64,000 bases of DNA from Tricholomella constricta (taxonomy: Eukaryota > Basidiomycota > Agaricomycetes > Agaricales > Lyophyllaceae). Position numbers and translations under genes: made by a program. The stretch covers positions 124,001 to 188,000 of the forward strand of contig JAACJP010000055.1 in the NCBI GenBank assembly GCA_013368375.1, given 5' to 3'. Of this stretch, positions 44,251-54,348 are shown in pieces. The notes below the pieces were generated by a model that worked only from the letters and a program-made list of their open reading frames with translations, was not told the DNA's origin and did not search any database. Position 1 is the first letter of the stretch, and each line of letters starts with the position of its first letter.

Positions 44251-47115
44251 ATGTCCTCGACGATAGTGGAGCCTAACACAACCATCCGCTATCAAAACTT
44301 CGAAGGTCCCTCCTTCACTCAAAGGAGACCTTCACCACCACCCTTCGAAACCTCCCCTGCCTCAACAGGACCTCCGATGCAAGGGACTTTCGGATCCAAC
44401 AGGTCCAGGTTGGAACACCAGATCTTCCAACCTGGCCAACATGAGGGGGATTTTTCCTCAGTCAGTCAGGACCCACGACGACCCCTACCCCGAACCCCCT
44501 CAAACGTATTCAACCCCTCTTACCAACTCGCCACCCCCAACTATCCCCCCTTACCACCATCCGCAACGACCTCCGGACCTCCGCTTTCAAGTAACCAGAC
44601 TCCCGGATCGTACTACGAAAGGTTGAGGCACCCGGAGATGTTCCAGAGGAGGGATAGGGCACGAGAGGAGGGACAGGGACAGTTCGCTCGTCAACAAAAC
44701 CCCTTTCTACACGGTTCAGACCACGAAAGGATACTCTACGAACTCCGCATGACGCGAGAAGAGTTTTCACGACAAGCGCACGAGCTCCTAGTCGAAACCA
44801 TGGGGATGGATCATCAACCCCGAACACCGGAACAATGGGCCAACCTCGTGTTGTCGACCATGCAACTGCACGAAGCCCATCGATTACCCCCACAACTGAC
44901 GGTGTTGCTACAAATGGGGGGAAACGAAAGAAGGTTACGCGCTCTGGCTGGAGAAATCCAGACGTCCAACGAGGGAAGAAGATTCTCCGACCCCCAAAGC
45001 GCGGGACGTTCCTTCCACATGCCAATTCAGGAGCCCGTTCCCTCCAGAATCGAAACTAGATTCGAAGAACCTCCACGAGCGACAAGCACGGTCAATACGC
45101 AGACAGCTTCGGCTCTACTCAGGAGGATGAACCAAGGGAACGCTCCCCCCAGCCAAGAAGGGTTCGAACCCACCGTCACACCAGGGGCAGACGCTCGAAG
45201 AGCTCCGACGTTCGGGTTCTGGGGAGCCCACAACTTACAAAGAATCCCCGAAGAGAACCCCCCTGTCGAAGGACCGTTTTCCAGGCCAAATTCGGGTTTT
45301 CAGGGCCCACAGGGGACCTTCGCAAACCAAGAAGGAGTACCTCCGAGGGAACCTGAGAACATTCCCCTACCTCCGTCGGAACGGGGAATCCCAACGCCAC
45401 TGTCGTACGCCCACAGCTACGAACTACGCGAAGAAAACTCGGAAAGAAGAGAGGGAGCACCCCCTAGGGCACGAGAAGACTGGCGCCAAACACCACCTCA
45501 TCTGGCAAGTCAGAACAGGAGGTCACCACAAGGCCCACGCCCAATCTCCCCAAGAGAACGACGTGGAATCGGAGCGGACCCCGGCCCCGGTCAAAACGTA
45601 AACATCCTCGACGGAAGGCAAGGGACCCAACAACAATTCCCCCAGTTCGAACAATACAGAACTGGATACAACCCCGGACCAGCCCCACCCATACCCGGCG
45701 GACGACCGAACCCCCAGTACAACGGACCACCTCCACAGCCCCAACCCCCTCCGGGATCTTCGGGACCACCTACCCCGAGAGGAACTCAATGGGGAAACGG
45801 CCCCGGAGGACCAGGAGGGGGAGGAGGAGGTTATTGGGGAAACGGCCCCGGAGGAACAGGAGGTCCTGGAGGAGGGGGAGGTCACGGAGGATACGGACCA
45901 CCACAAGGACCAGGAGGCCCGGGAGGCCCCGGAGGTCCCGGAGGGGGAGGAGGAGGCCACGGAGGAGGAGGAGGAGGAGGCCCACCCGGAAATCCGGGAG
46001 GAGGCCAATTCGCAAACCCTCAACGACCCCCACCTCCACCGCAACAGCTCTTAGGCCCAAACCAAAACCTGACCCCGGAACAGTACCGACACCTCCTAAA
46101 CCTGGAATCGAAAATCGACATCAGGAAACCGGACCCCTTCACTGGAAAAGAACCGAGGAGATGGAAAACCTTCGTCACGGAATGCCTAGTAACGTTTCAA
46201 GCCAAGGCGATCACCTACGAACAGGATCACCTGAAGGTGTCATTCGCGAGCTCCTACTTAAAGGACGGAGCTATGGACTACTTTCGGCTGCAACTCACGT
46301 ACAACCCCCAACACCCAATGTTCACGAATTGGGAAGGATTCGTACACGAATTAGGATCACGCTTCGGAATACCGAACTCGAGAGTGGAAGCCGAGAACAA
46401 CATTTCGCGACTGAAAATGAAGGAATGGGAAAAGTTCACAGCATTCATCATCAAGTTCGAACAAGAAGCGTACGAAACAGGCTGGAACTGGGTAGCACTA
46501 CAGTTCACACTCCGGAAAGCGCTCCCCCAACGAATCCTTAACGTCCTGGCCATCGCACCAAGCCCCGAAACCTACGAAGGTTACCGAGATCTGGTCACCC
46601 AAATCGACCGGAGGTACTGGGAACATCGCATAGAAAATCCAGAGTCCTACAAACCCCTCTGGGCGAATAATGCGAACACCTCCAACACCTCCGCACGACC
46701 TCCGATGGGACCTTCGGCCGGACCCGCAAGCCGCACGACGCCGCAAACGGCTCAGGGGAACAAGAACGCACGCTTGAACGCCGAAAGTCATGATCAGGAC
46801 CCGGACTCAGGTAAGGAAGGTAAGGCGCAAGACCAAGAAATCGCATGGGATGACGAAGAGGCACTACAAGCCAACAACTTCGGATTCAAGAAGTCAACGC
46901 GCCCCTGGGTGAAGATCGATGAAGACGTAAAGCAACAACGAATTCGAGACAAGGCCTGCATCCTATGCGGTGACCTGGAACACTGGATGCGCGACTGCCC
47001 AACAGCAAACGCCATGGGCAGAGCCACCTACCTCATCGGCGACGACATCTTCGAATTCCATCACAAGACAGAAGAGGGAAACGCGGGGGCGATTCAGGAC
47101 TTACCCGGGCTCTGA
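44251..47115 (+). CDS. gag: Chromovirus Gag
   Basis: 954 aa, starting 17 nt after the primer-binding site. The N-terminal half is Pro/Arg/Gln-rich and probably disordered. A run of Gly-rich repeats (about residues 510-615, GGPGGPGG and GGGGG blocks) precedes the capsid-like retrotransposon gag domain at about residues 630-800 (FTGKEPRRWKTFV ... AMDYFRLQL ... FRSRFGI-like LGSRFGIPNSRVEAE ... LPQRILNVLA). A single zinc knuckle lies at about residues 908-921 (CILCGDLEHWMRDC, C-x2-C-x4-H-x4-C), which would bind element RNA. Gag builds the virus-like particle in the cytoplasm. The frame ends at TGA 47113-47115, and Pol overlaps it in the -1 frame. Confidence 0.93.
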   Translation: MSSTIVEPNTTIRYQNFEGPSFTQRRPSPPPFETSPASTGPPMQGTFGSNRSRLEHQIFQPGQHEGDFSSVSQDPRRPLPRTPSNVFNPSYQLATPNYPPLPPSATTSGPPLSSNQTPGSYYERLRHPEMFQRRDRAREEGQGQFARQQNPFLHGSDHERILYELRMTREEFSRQAHELLVETMGMDHQPRTPEQWANLVLSTMQLHEAHRLPPQLTVLLQMGGNERRLRALAGEIQTSNEGRRFSDPQSAGRSFHMPIQEPVPSRIETRFEEPPRATSTVNTQTASALLRRMNQGNAPPSQEGFEPTVTPGADARRAPTFGFWGAHNLQRIPEENPPVEGPFSRPNSGFQGPQGTFANQEGVPPREPENIPLPPSERGIPTPLSYAHSYELREENSERREGAPPRAREDWRQTPPHLASQNRRSPQGPRPISPRERRGIGADPGPGQNVNILDGRQGTQQQFPQFEQYRTGYNPGPAPPIPGGRPNPQYNGPPPQPQPPPGSSGPPTPRGTQWGNGPGGPGGGGGGYWGNGPGGTGGPGGGGGHGGYGPPQGPGGPGGPGGPGGGGGGHGGGGGGGPPGNPGGGQFANPQRPPPPPQQLLGPNQNLTPEQYRHLLNLESKIDIRKPDPFTGKEPRRWKTFVTECLVTFQAKAITYEQDHLKVSFASSYLKDGAMDYFRLQLTYNPQHPMFTNWEGFVHELGSRFGIPNSRVEAENNISRLKMKEWEKFTAFIIKFEQEAYETGWNWVALQFTLRKALPQRILNVLAIAPSPETYEGYRDLVTQIDRRYWEHRIENPESYKPLWANNANTSNTSARPPMGPSAGPASRTTPQTAQGNKNARLNAESHDQDPDSGKEGKAQDQEIAWDDEEALQANNFGFKKSTRPWVKIDEDVKQQRIRDKACILCGDLEHWMRDCPTANAMGRATYLIGDDIFEFHHKTEEGNAGAIQDLPGL

Positions 47116-47137
47116 ATCGCGAAGAGCTGAAACCGGG
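47076..47137 (+). promoter_or_regulatory. Candidate -1 frameshift site between gag and pol
   Basis: In Gag frame the sequence G-GGA-AAC (47076-47082) is a canonical X-XXY-YYZ slippery heptamer. A -1 slip there enters the pol frame, which is open from 46974. A hairpin spans the gag stop: CCCGG GCTCT (47104-47113) pairs with AGAGC ... CCGGG (47123-47137) around a 9-nt loop and a 5-nt bulge. The 21-nt spacer to the hairpin is longer than usual. Confidence 0.55.
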
Positions 47138-50100
47138 CCTTGACACTAAACTACGCGCAACGGCACTATCGACAACGGACACCCGCACTGTAACACTCTC
47201 CTCCCACTCGTCCCTGGCATTCTTAATACACCTCACGCCAAACGGAGGAGGAGAAAAACCCGAAAATACGCTTATCGACAGCGGAGCTACCGACAACTTC
47301 ATGGACTCCGACATGGCGACATCACGCGGGCTCCACCTTGAGGAGCTCAAACCCCCAATAAACCTTTGCCTATTTGATGGAGAACTCTCCGCATCGGGCA
47401 AAATCACACACTATACCACCAACGACGTCAAATTCAGTGACGGCACCACACAGAGGATAAGGTTCCTCCTTACGAAACTCCACGAGACAGCTGCGATAGT
47501 GTTGGGACTATCATGGTTGAAGGAGGTCAACCCCCGAATAAACTGGAAAGACCTCTGCATCACGCTACGAAGGGGGTCAAACGGCAAAATTGAAGGATCA
47601 CTACCGGACCTCCGAAGGAAAAAGGAAGTCGTCCCAACGACAACAGGCACAGGAGATCAACGCTTACCCTCGCGGTCAGCTCGCTCCTTCACGATCGAAG
47701 TACAGTTAGAAGGATCCTCAACGCGACTACGGGCACTTATCGATAGTGGAGCGGCGGGAAATTTCATAGCACAATCCTCGTGTACGAAACCGGAACCTCT
47801 CGCCAGCCCCATGACCCTACAACTGTTCGACGGAAACCCCAGCGGAGGTGGAGCCATTTCACACCATAGTCCCGAAACAATCAAACTTGAGAACGGACTA
47901 GAGTATAAGGTCGACCTCCTCATAACACAGTTACACCCGGCCACGCCACTAGTGCTCGGATTACCTTGGTTACGGGAAGCAAATCCGGACATCGACTGGC
48001 GGGAAATGTCCATGACCATGGAACAAGGGGCAGGACTAGCCGCGATATCGCTTTCCCAGAAGACGCAATGGAGAACCGTGACCCTTGAGGAGGAGGAAGA
48101 CGTCGAAGCTCCGAAACCAGCCAACCCCCTTTCGGAAAAACAACCCCTCCTCAGGGACCTCCTGGACGACGACAACGATCAGAACGACACCTCCAGCGAT
48201 AACATGAAGGAGGAAGACACTCGCCCAAACACCAACGAACCCCAAGAGGAAGTACCAACACCGACAACCGAGTCACCAGAGGAGATAACGGGACGGAAAC
48301 GCACCCGAAAACCACCCCCACCGAACTACTTCCCTCCAAACGTTCCGAGGTCCAAATTCAAACCCCACCCCAAACGGAAATCCGCAACGTCCCCAACGAC
48401 AGAAACACAGGAAGAAGAGGAAACCAACCCGGAAACGGAGGCCGAAGACGAAACGGGAGAGGGAGAAGAGGATGTCGAAACACAAAACATCCGCCTGATC
48501 GGAGCGGCGCCATTCGCGAACCTCATCAGGGACGGAGCCACAGCGTTCCAACTACACATCTCCCCCACCGAAAAGGAAGAACACCTCCATGCCAATAACA
48601 CCTCCGACGATGAACCCAAGCAACCAAAGACAGAAAGGGAAATCTTCGAGGAAGTCGTACCTCCGGAGTACAGGGACTTCGAAGACGTATTCTCAGCGGG
48701 CGAAGCGAAAACCATCCCCCCACACCGACCCTACGATCACACAGTGGAACTCGACGAAAACACTACCCCTCCCTTCGGAAAGATATACAACATGTCCGAA
48801 CTGGAGTTGAAAGCATTGAAGGATTACATCGACGAGATGCTCGGAAAAGGGTTCATCCGACCTTCGAGTTCGTCAGCGGGAGCTCCGGTACTGTTCGCAA
48901 AGAAGAAGGACGGATCACTCCGGCTATGCGTGGACTATAGAGGATTAAATCAGATCACCAAGAAGAACCGTTACCCTCTACCTCTGATCGGAGACCTCAT
49001 AGACCGACTTCAAAAAGCGAAAGTATACTCGAAGATCGACCTCCGAGTGGGCTACAACAACGTCCGCATAGCTCCGGGACACGAATGGAAGACAGCCTTC
49101 CGCACTCGTTATGGACTTTTCGAATACCTGGTAATGCCTTTCGGCATGACAAACTCACCCGCGACATTCCAACACTTCATGAACGACATCTTCCACGACA
49201 TGAACGACGTGTTCGTAGTGATCTACCTCGACGACATTCTGGTTTTCTCGGAGACCTTAGAGGAACATCACGGACACGTTCGGAAGGTCCTCGAGAGGCT
49301 CCGGAAACACAACCTTCATGCGAAACCGGAGAAATGCACGTTTCACACTACGGAGATCGAATACCTAGGCGTCATCGTATCCCCCGGCGGAGTAAAGATG
49401 GATCCAGGAAAAGTCGACGCGATCCGGAAGTGGCCTAGACCGACGAAGGTCAAGGAACTCCAATCTTTCCTAGGCTTTGCAAACTTCTATCGGCGGTTTA
49501 TCGACAATTACTCGGGCATAACGAAGAGGTTAAATAAACTCACGCAAAAGGACACAATCTGGAAATGGGATTCCGAATGCGAAGGAGTCTTCGAGCTATT
49601 GAAGAAAGCATTCTCCTCCGCACCCATCCTACGACACTTCGATCCTCAACTACCGGTGATACTAGAGTGCGATGCCTCCGACTTCGCCATAGCGGGGATC
49701 ATCTCCCAATTTGACGAGACATCACAAGACTTACGTCCGGTCGCCTTCTACGCGAGAACTATGATAGACGCGGAGCTCAACTACGACATCTATGACAAGG
49801 AGCTCCTAGCAATCGTGGAAGCGTTTAAACAATGGAGGGCCTACCTAGAGGGATCTCCCCACCGCATTCAAGTGTACTCCGACCACAACAACCTACAGTA
49901 CTTCTCCACGACCAAACAACTCAGTCGCAGACAAGCACGATGGTCGGAATGCCTGGCGAACTTCGACTTCCAGATAAACTATCGACCCGGAAGACTGGGA
50001 GCGAAGCCAGATGCCCTTACGCGAAGAGCGGACGTGTATCCAAAGAAGGGTTTCGAGCAGGATCACAACTCCTTCAACAACCGCATCATCATACCCCCCG

Positions 50101-51581
50101 AACGATTGAACGCGGCCCTAATACTGAACGAGGAGCTCCTACTAAACAATGTCCGGAACGCACCCCGAGACGATTTCTTCGAAAGGCATGCACCCAAACC
50201 CGGAGAAGAGACCTCCGCATTCTCCCTATCCGATGATCACAAACTACTCCTTCGCGACGGAAGAATCTATGTACCAGACCATTCCAGATTACGACTCGAC
50301 ATCCTACAGCAACACCACGATCACAAACTGCGCGGACATCCAGGGATCAGAAAGACCACACAACTCATCATGAGGACTTATTTCTGGCCCGGATTACGGA
50401 AGGAGGTCACTCGATACGTCCGAAGCTGTCATACCTGTAAAAGAGCGAAGGTCCCACGCCATAGCCCATACGGATTATTGAAACCACTCCAGATTGGGCG
50501 AAGGGCGTGGGCCTCCATATCCATGGACCACATCGTAGAATTACCGGAATCGGATGGGTACGACGCCATACTGGTCGTAGTATGCCGCCTCACCAAGCAA
50601 GGCATCTTCATACCCTGTCACACAACGGACACAGCAAAGGAACTTGCTCAGCTATTCTTGGAACATGTCTTCTCCAAGCACGGACTGCCCGATGACATCA
50701 TCTCCGACAGAGGCACCCTCTTCGTCTCCCGTTTCTGGAGCTCGCTATGTAAAGCCCTGGACATCAAATCGAACCTTTCGACCGCGTATCACCCGGAGAC
50801 CGACGGCCAGACGGAACGAGTAAATCAGACACTGGAACAATACCTCCGGATGTACGTGAACTATCTCCAGACCAACTGGCGAACACAGCTCCCTCTGGCG
50901 GAATTCACGTATAACAATACGACCCATTCGACCACGGGAGTTTCCCCTTTCTTTGCGAACAAGGGTTATCACCCCCGCTTGACAATCTCTATAAAAGATA
51001 TACCGGCGAAAGAAGCCCAGGAGGTAGCCGTAGACCTCCGGACCCTCCAGGACTACCTCCGCAAAGAAATAGAGATCGCAAATGAAGCTTACAAACGATT
51101 TGCAGATAAGAAACGGGACCCTACACCAGACTGGGCCGTAGGAACGGAAGTATGGCTCGACTGCCGGAACATCAAAACGAAACGCCCCTCCAAAAAGCTG
51201 GACCACCGGAGACTGGGCCCCTTCAAAATCCTGCAGAAGATCTCCAGCCACGCGTATCGACTGGAACTACCTCCGACACTGAAAGGGATTCACAATGTCT
51301 TCCACGTCAAGTTGCTCGAGAAGCACGAGCACGAGAATTTCCCCGGACGATCAAAACCACCTCCGCAGACGATCGAAGTCGAGGGCGAAGAACACTACGA
51401 AGTGGGACAGATCCTGGATTCCCGAACACGAGGGAAACACGTCCTCTACTTGGTACGATGGGAAGGGTACGGCCCCGAAGACGATACCTGGGAACCAGCG
51501 GAAAATATAGAAGGAGCAAAGGACATGGCCCTTAAATTCCACCGACTATTCCCAAGAAAACCACGGGACCCCACAATTTAA
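47118..51581 (+). CDS. pol: Chromovirus Pol: two proteases, RT, RNase H, integrase, chromodomain
   Basis: The pol frame is open from 46974; the first ATG (47301) lies 8 codons after the first protease Asp, so Pol is almost certainly made as a Gag-Pol fusion. Protease 1: LIDSGATDNF (Asp at 47277) to VLGLSWL (47499). Protease 2: LIDSGAAGNF (Asp at 47742) to VLGLPWL (47952). An acidic Pro/Thr linker runs to about 48560. RT: LCVDYRGLNQ, then YLDD at about 49220. RNase H: ECDASDFAIAG to YSDHNNL. Integrase: HH-CC finger (HHDHKLRGHPGI ... CHTCKRAK), Asp in MDHIVELP, Asp in SDRGTLF, Glu in TDGQTERVNQ. GPY/F-like LGPFKIL, then a chromodomain (YLVRWEGYGPEDDTWEP) at 51390-51560 with cage-type Trp/Tyr. 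All catalytic residues look intact. Confidence 0.96.
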   Translation, partial: REELKPGLDTKLRATALSTTDTRTVTLSSHSSLAFLIHLTPNGGGEKPENTLIDSGATDNFMDSDMATSRGLHLEELKPPINLCLFDGELSASGKITHYTTNDVKFSDGTTQRIRFLLTKLHETAAIVLGLSWLKEVNPRINWKDLCITLRRGSNGKIEGSLPDLRRKKEVVPTTTGTGDQRLPSRSARSFTIEVQLEGSSTRLRALIDSGAAGNFIAQSSCTKPEPLASPMTLQLFDGNPSGGGAISHHSPETIKLENGLEYKVDLLITQLHPATPLVLGLPWLREANPDIDWREMSMTMEQGAGLAAISLSQKTQWRTVTLEEEEDVEAPKPANPLSEKQPLLRDLLDDDNDQNDTSSDNMKEEDTRPNTNEPQEEVPTPTTESPEEITGRKRTRKPPPPNYFPPNVPRSKFKPHPKRKSATSPTTETQEEEETNPETEAEDETGEGEEDVETQNIRLIGAAPFANLIRDGATAFQLHISPTEKEEHLHANNTSDDEPKQPKTEREIFEEVVPPEYRDFEDVFSAGEAKTIPPHRPYDHTVELDENTTPPFGKIYNMSELELKALKDYIDEMLGKGFIRPSSSSAGAPVLFAKKKDGSLRLCVDYRGLNQITKKNRYPLPLIGDLIDRLQKAKVYSKIDLRVGYNNVRIAPGHEWKTAFRTRYGLFEYLVMPFGMTNSPATFQHFMNDIFHDMNDVFVVIYLDDILVFSETLEEHHGHVRKVLERLRKHNLHAKPEKCTFHTTEIEYLGVIVSPGGVKMDPGKVDAIRKWPRPTKVKELQSFLGFANFYRRFIDNYSGITKRLNKLTQKDTIWKWDSECEGVFELLKKAFSSAPILRHFDPQLPVILECDASDFAIAGIISQFDETSQDLRPVAFYARTMIDAELNYDIYDKELLAIVEAFKQWRAYLEGSPHRIQVYSDHNNLQYFSTTKQLSRRQARWSECLANFDFQINYRPGRLGAKPDALTRRADVYPKKGFEQDHNSFNNRIIIPPERLNAALILNEELLLNNVRNAPRDDFFERHAPKPGEETSAFSLSDDHKLLLRDGRIYVPDHSRLRLDILQQHHDHKLRGHPGIRKTTQLIMRTYFWPGLRKEVTRYVRSCHTCKRAKVPRHSPYGLLKPLQIGRRAWASISMDHIVELPESDGYDAILVVVCRLTKQGIFIPCHTTDTAKELAQLFLEHVFSKHGLPDDIISDRGTLFVSRFWSSLCKALDIKSNLSTAYHPETDGQTERVNQTLEQYLRMYVNYLQTNWRTQLPLAEFTYNNTTHSTTGVSPFFANKGYHPRLTISIKDIPAKEAQEVAVDLRTLQDYLRKEIEIANEAYKRFADKKRDPTPDWAVGTEVWLDCRNIKTKRPSKKLDHRRLGPFKILQKISSHAYRLELPPTLKGIHNVFHVKLLEKHEHENFPGRSKPPPQTIEVEGEEHYEVGQILDSRTRGKHVLYLVRWEGYGPEDDTWEPAENIEGAKDMALKFHRLFPRKPRDPTI

Positions 51582-51799
51582 AAAGACACTCGACGAACAC
51601 TCACGCACACCAACACATCACGAAAATTATGCAAATTTTCCCAAGACTAAACTCTACTATACGTATTCAACCACCAGCGCAACAATATCACACAAAGAAA
51701 AAATATCAAGAAAAAAAAAGAAAAACAAACGAACGAACTCCGGACTGTAAATATTCAGCAAAAAATAAACGCAGGCCAAGACGCTGCAGAAGGGACCGA

Positions 51800-53780
51800 C
51801 TACTCGATGCGACGACGCTTAGAGGGACCCGCACTGGAAGAAGAACCGCCCTCACGATCACCCCCCACCTCCCCAACCAACCCTATCTCCAGGGGACGCA
51901 TCGACGCAATGTCCTGCTCGTCGTCGGCGATCAACTGAGACTGAGATACGAACTCCGCCAAGGCACCTTCGCGAGTAAGAGAAGGGCGATGAAGAGCAAG
52001 GAAATGCTCGAACGCGGGGAACGGCGACTCGGGATCGACGGGGGGGCGGAACAGCTCCAAGAGCGAGTGCCGCTCAAGAATCTTGTGGGCGCCATCGATG
52101 ATACTTCGGACTGGCGACGCCTCCAACTCGACGAGGGCGCGACGCAAAGCACCATCCGCGATATACATATCGGACGCGAAGGCGGTACGCGCAAGGTCGA
52201 GGGCTACGAAAAAGTCTTAGAAACAAGAAGGAGAAAATGAAGGGAATCGAAACTCACCGTCAACGCGAGTACGGAGGTCCAAGGCGTGACCACGCCAATG
52301 ATCCCTAACCTCCTGAAGGTGGACAACGTGCCCCTGCAAACCAGCAACCTCATCCTGAAGAACCGACACCTCCATCCGAAGATCCTCAACCTCCGCGTCA
52401 CGATCGACGTCTACGACCTCCGAAGTCTGCGCCTGCAGATGAAGGAAACGCTCACGTTCATCGGTGAAGTCGGCCAATACGCCACGAAGATGGGACTTGG
52501 CACGTTGACCCTCGACCCGGAGAAGCTCGACTTGAACAGAGAGGGCCTGCGCGCGCGCGACCTCCTGGTCATAGAGACGTTGAAGACGGAGGTACTCCTC
52601 AGACGAGGGAGGGGAGGGAACCGGAGCAGCAGGGGGGGTCGAAATCAACATGGCGGGGGGGGAAGAGGGCAAAACCGGTGAAGAAGAGCCTGAGGAGGAT
52701 GACCCTTTTAAAAAGAGAGGCTCCGAAGGGCCGGCGATGGGGGAATCCGGAGACTCGGTGCGCACAATGGGCCCAGAACGACGAACGGGGACAAGCGAAA
52801 CCGAACTATTGCGGGAGGAGGAGGGAGAAGGGCCAGGGATAGGCGAAGAGCGCACCTCCTGAACGGACAAGCGCGCACCCCTACGGCCAACAGGCACAGA
52901 CTTTCGACCCTGGCCTCGCGTACCGCGAAAAAAGGCGCGAGGCGGGGGAGCACGAGGAGGAGGAACAACACCGGACCCTTCAGGGGATGTGGAAACAACA
53001 GGAAGAGGAGGGGGGAGCGGTAAACGCAAGGCGCGACGGATACTGGTAAAGGACATCGCAACGCCAGTGCGAGAGAAAGCAAAGCCTTCCGCACGAGAGC
53101 GCAACCACGCCAAGGGAATCCCCAACTGCCTAGCGGCCACTTCTAGGCCATGCTCCAACGAAAGCGAACACAGGGAGTGCGCCGCACGGCAGTCGACACA
53201 GGGCAGGGTCCCGCGAAGACGGACCTCCTGAAATCGACAGGACAGCCGACGCTCCCGACAACGATCACACTAACGAAGACCCCAAAATGGAATCAACAAT
53301 CGATCGCAGAAAAAGGGCAACACTTACCGGTGCATGCGTCTCACACCACGCCAAGGAAGGGGGAACCCGCACAGCGGTACGCAGGATCTCCGCCAACAGC
53401 TCATCCGTCAAAAGGGACCCCCAGGACAACGAAGTCGCCGCCGGACGTGACACAGGATCGCTGGCCGGTTCGAACTCAACCTCTGGAGTGGAGGAACGAG
53501 GACGCCGGATCTGTCGAGATCGAACCGGCAGACGGATGACCAGCCGATGATCGGGAATTGAGGGAGGTGCGGGAGAAGATTCGGGGACCGCCCCGACACT
53601 CCCATCGACAAGTGTGACGATCCCAGGAAGAGAGGACGTCGGGGAAACGGGTCGGGGTACGCCAAGGAACGCCACACGCGCCCGATCTTCGACGGACAGC
53701 TGCGCCAACTCGGAATCGCGCAAAATCGTGCTAGGGTCAACGGAGGCGGGGGCCGCGATATCGAGATTGAAGGACGACAT
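51800..53780 (-). CDS. Antisense spliced gene inside the chromovirus
   Basis: Three exons on the strand opposite gag-pol, 53780-53328, 53227-52258 and 52203-51800, join exactly in frame to 608 aa. Introns are 100 and 54 nt with GTAAGT...CAG and GTGAGT...TAG ends. Exon 1 (151 aa) contains RPRSSTPEVEFEPASDPVSR and AATSLSWGSLLTDELLAEIL (about residues 90-140). Exon 2 opens with C161-x2-C164-x3-H168-x2-C171, a possible zinc site, then a Ser/Pro-rich stretch and a coiled coil at about 371-473. Exon 3 (residues 475-608) ends in a basic KRRRIE, a possible nuclear signal. I know no family for it. The second chromovirus copy encodes the same exon 1 and splice donor (63548-63994). Function is unknown; a chromatin, silencing-suppressor or particle role would be speculation. 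Confidence 0.85.
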
Positions 53781-53886
53781 GAGCAGGACGAAGAGAAGAT
53801 GGAGGAGGAACAAACAACCTAAGTTTTTTCTCTTTCGATCTCCGAGATCCTCAAAAACACCCACAAGGACCTACAACCGAGACCGA

Positions 53887-53903
53887 CACGTGCCCCTCAC
53901 GTG
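53887..53903 (-). promoter_or_regulatory. Paired CACGTG boxes upstream of the antisense gene
   Basis: CACGTG occurs at 53887-53892 and 53898-53903, 11 bp apart, about 110-120 bp upstream of the antisense ATG at 53780 and outside the LTR. In the second copy the first box is kept (63427-63432) and the other is CACATG (63438-63443) at the same spacing. Such palindromes bind bHLH factors; use as the antisense promoter is inference. Confidence 0.45.
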
Positions 53904-53990
53904 ACCGCGCGCGACCCAGAAAGGAGAATAACCGCCACACTCCCCGTATTCGAACATTTCTTTTTCTGCGTCTCAGTGGCTCGACGCTTG

Positions 53991-54002
53991 AGAAGGGGGT
54001 AA
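53991..54002 (+). promoter_or_regulatory. Polypurine tract of the chromovirus
   Basis: AGAAGGGGGTAA lies directly before the 3' LTR. The counterpart in the second copy is GAGGAGGGGGTAA on the minus strand at 63329-63341. Confidence 0.85.
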
Positions 54003-54348
54003 TGTCACGACCGCCCCTAAACTCGCAATCACTTACGCTTTCCCACGCACGCCCACCGTATATATGATGGCACCACTTCTTTTCAGACTCCTTACCTCGA
54101 TATTACCTATTGTTAAGACTAGTTCTCGATTCTCGTTCTCGTTTCTCTCTCTCTCTCTCAATCTATTTGGCTTCACACCCGTATCACTTGAGCTCGTTCG
54201 TTCGAATCAGCCCCGGTGAACACCTCCGTCAACGCTCACGACCTCCGAATACTCCTTCGTAGGCCGTCTTCCTTGACGGACGTCAGGCCTGTCCGCTTCG
54301 GTGGTTCCAGAATAACTCTGTAACCGGCGTGCTACACAGGTCCTAACA
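54003..54348 (+). repeat. 3' LTR of the chromovirus
   Basis: 346 bp; I find no difference from 43876-44221 when the two are read side by side. Confidence 0.97.

Larger units (their letters stand above)
43876..54348 (+). mobile_element. Complete Ty3-type chromovirus with an antisense gene
   Basis: The element is 10,473 bp. Order: 5' LTR 43876-44221; self-complementary primer-binding site 44222-44233; Gag 44251-47115; Pol in the -1 frame, open from 46974 to 51581; an antisense three-exon gene 53780-51800; polypurine tract 53991-54002; 3' LTR 54003-54348. The LTRs read as identical over 346 bp, so insertion is recent and the copy may be competent. Pol order is protease, RT, RNase H, integrase, chromodomain, which places it among chromoviruses. 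Unlike standard chromoviruses it has two protease modules and about 2.4 kb of extra sequence after pol. A diverged relative begins at 62971. Confidence 0.97.

Noticed and set aside
44441..46541. Open frames on both strands within gag
   Set aside because: Shadows of the 954-codon Gag frame, caused by its Pro/Gly-rich composition.
52286..53550. Several plus-strand open frames opposite the antisense gene
   Set aside because: The antisense frame is conserved in the second copy and splices cleanly; the plus-strand frames are its shadows.
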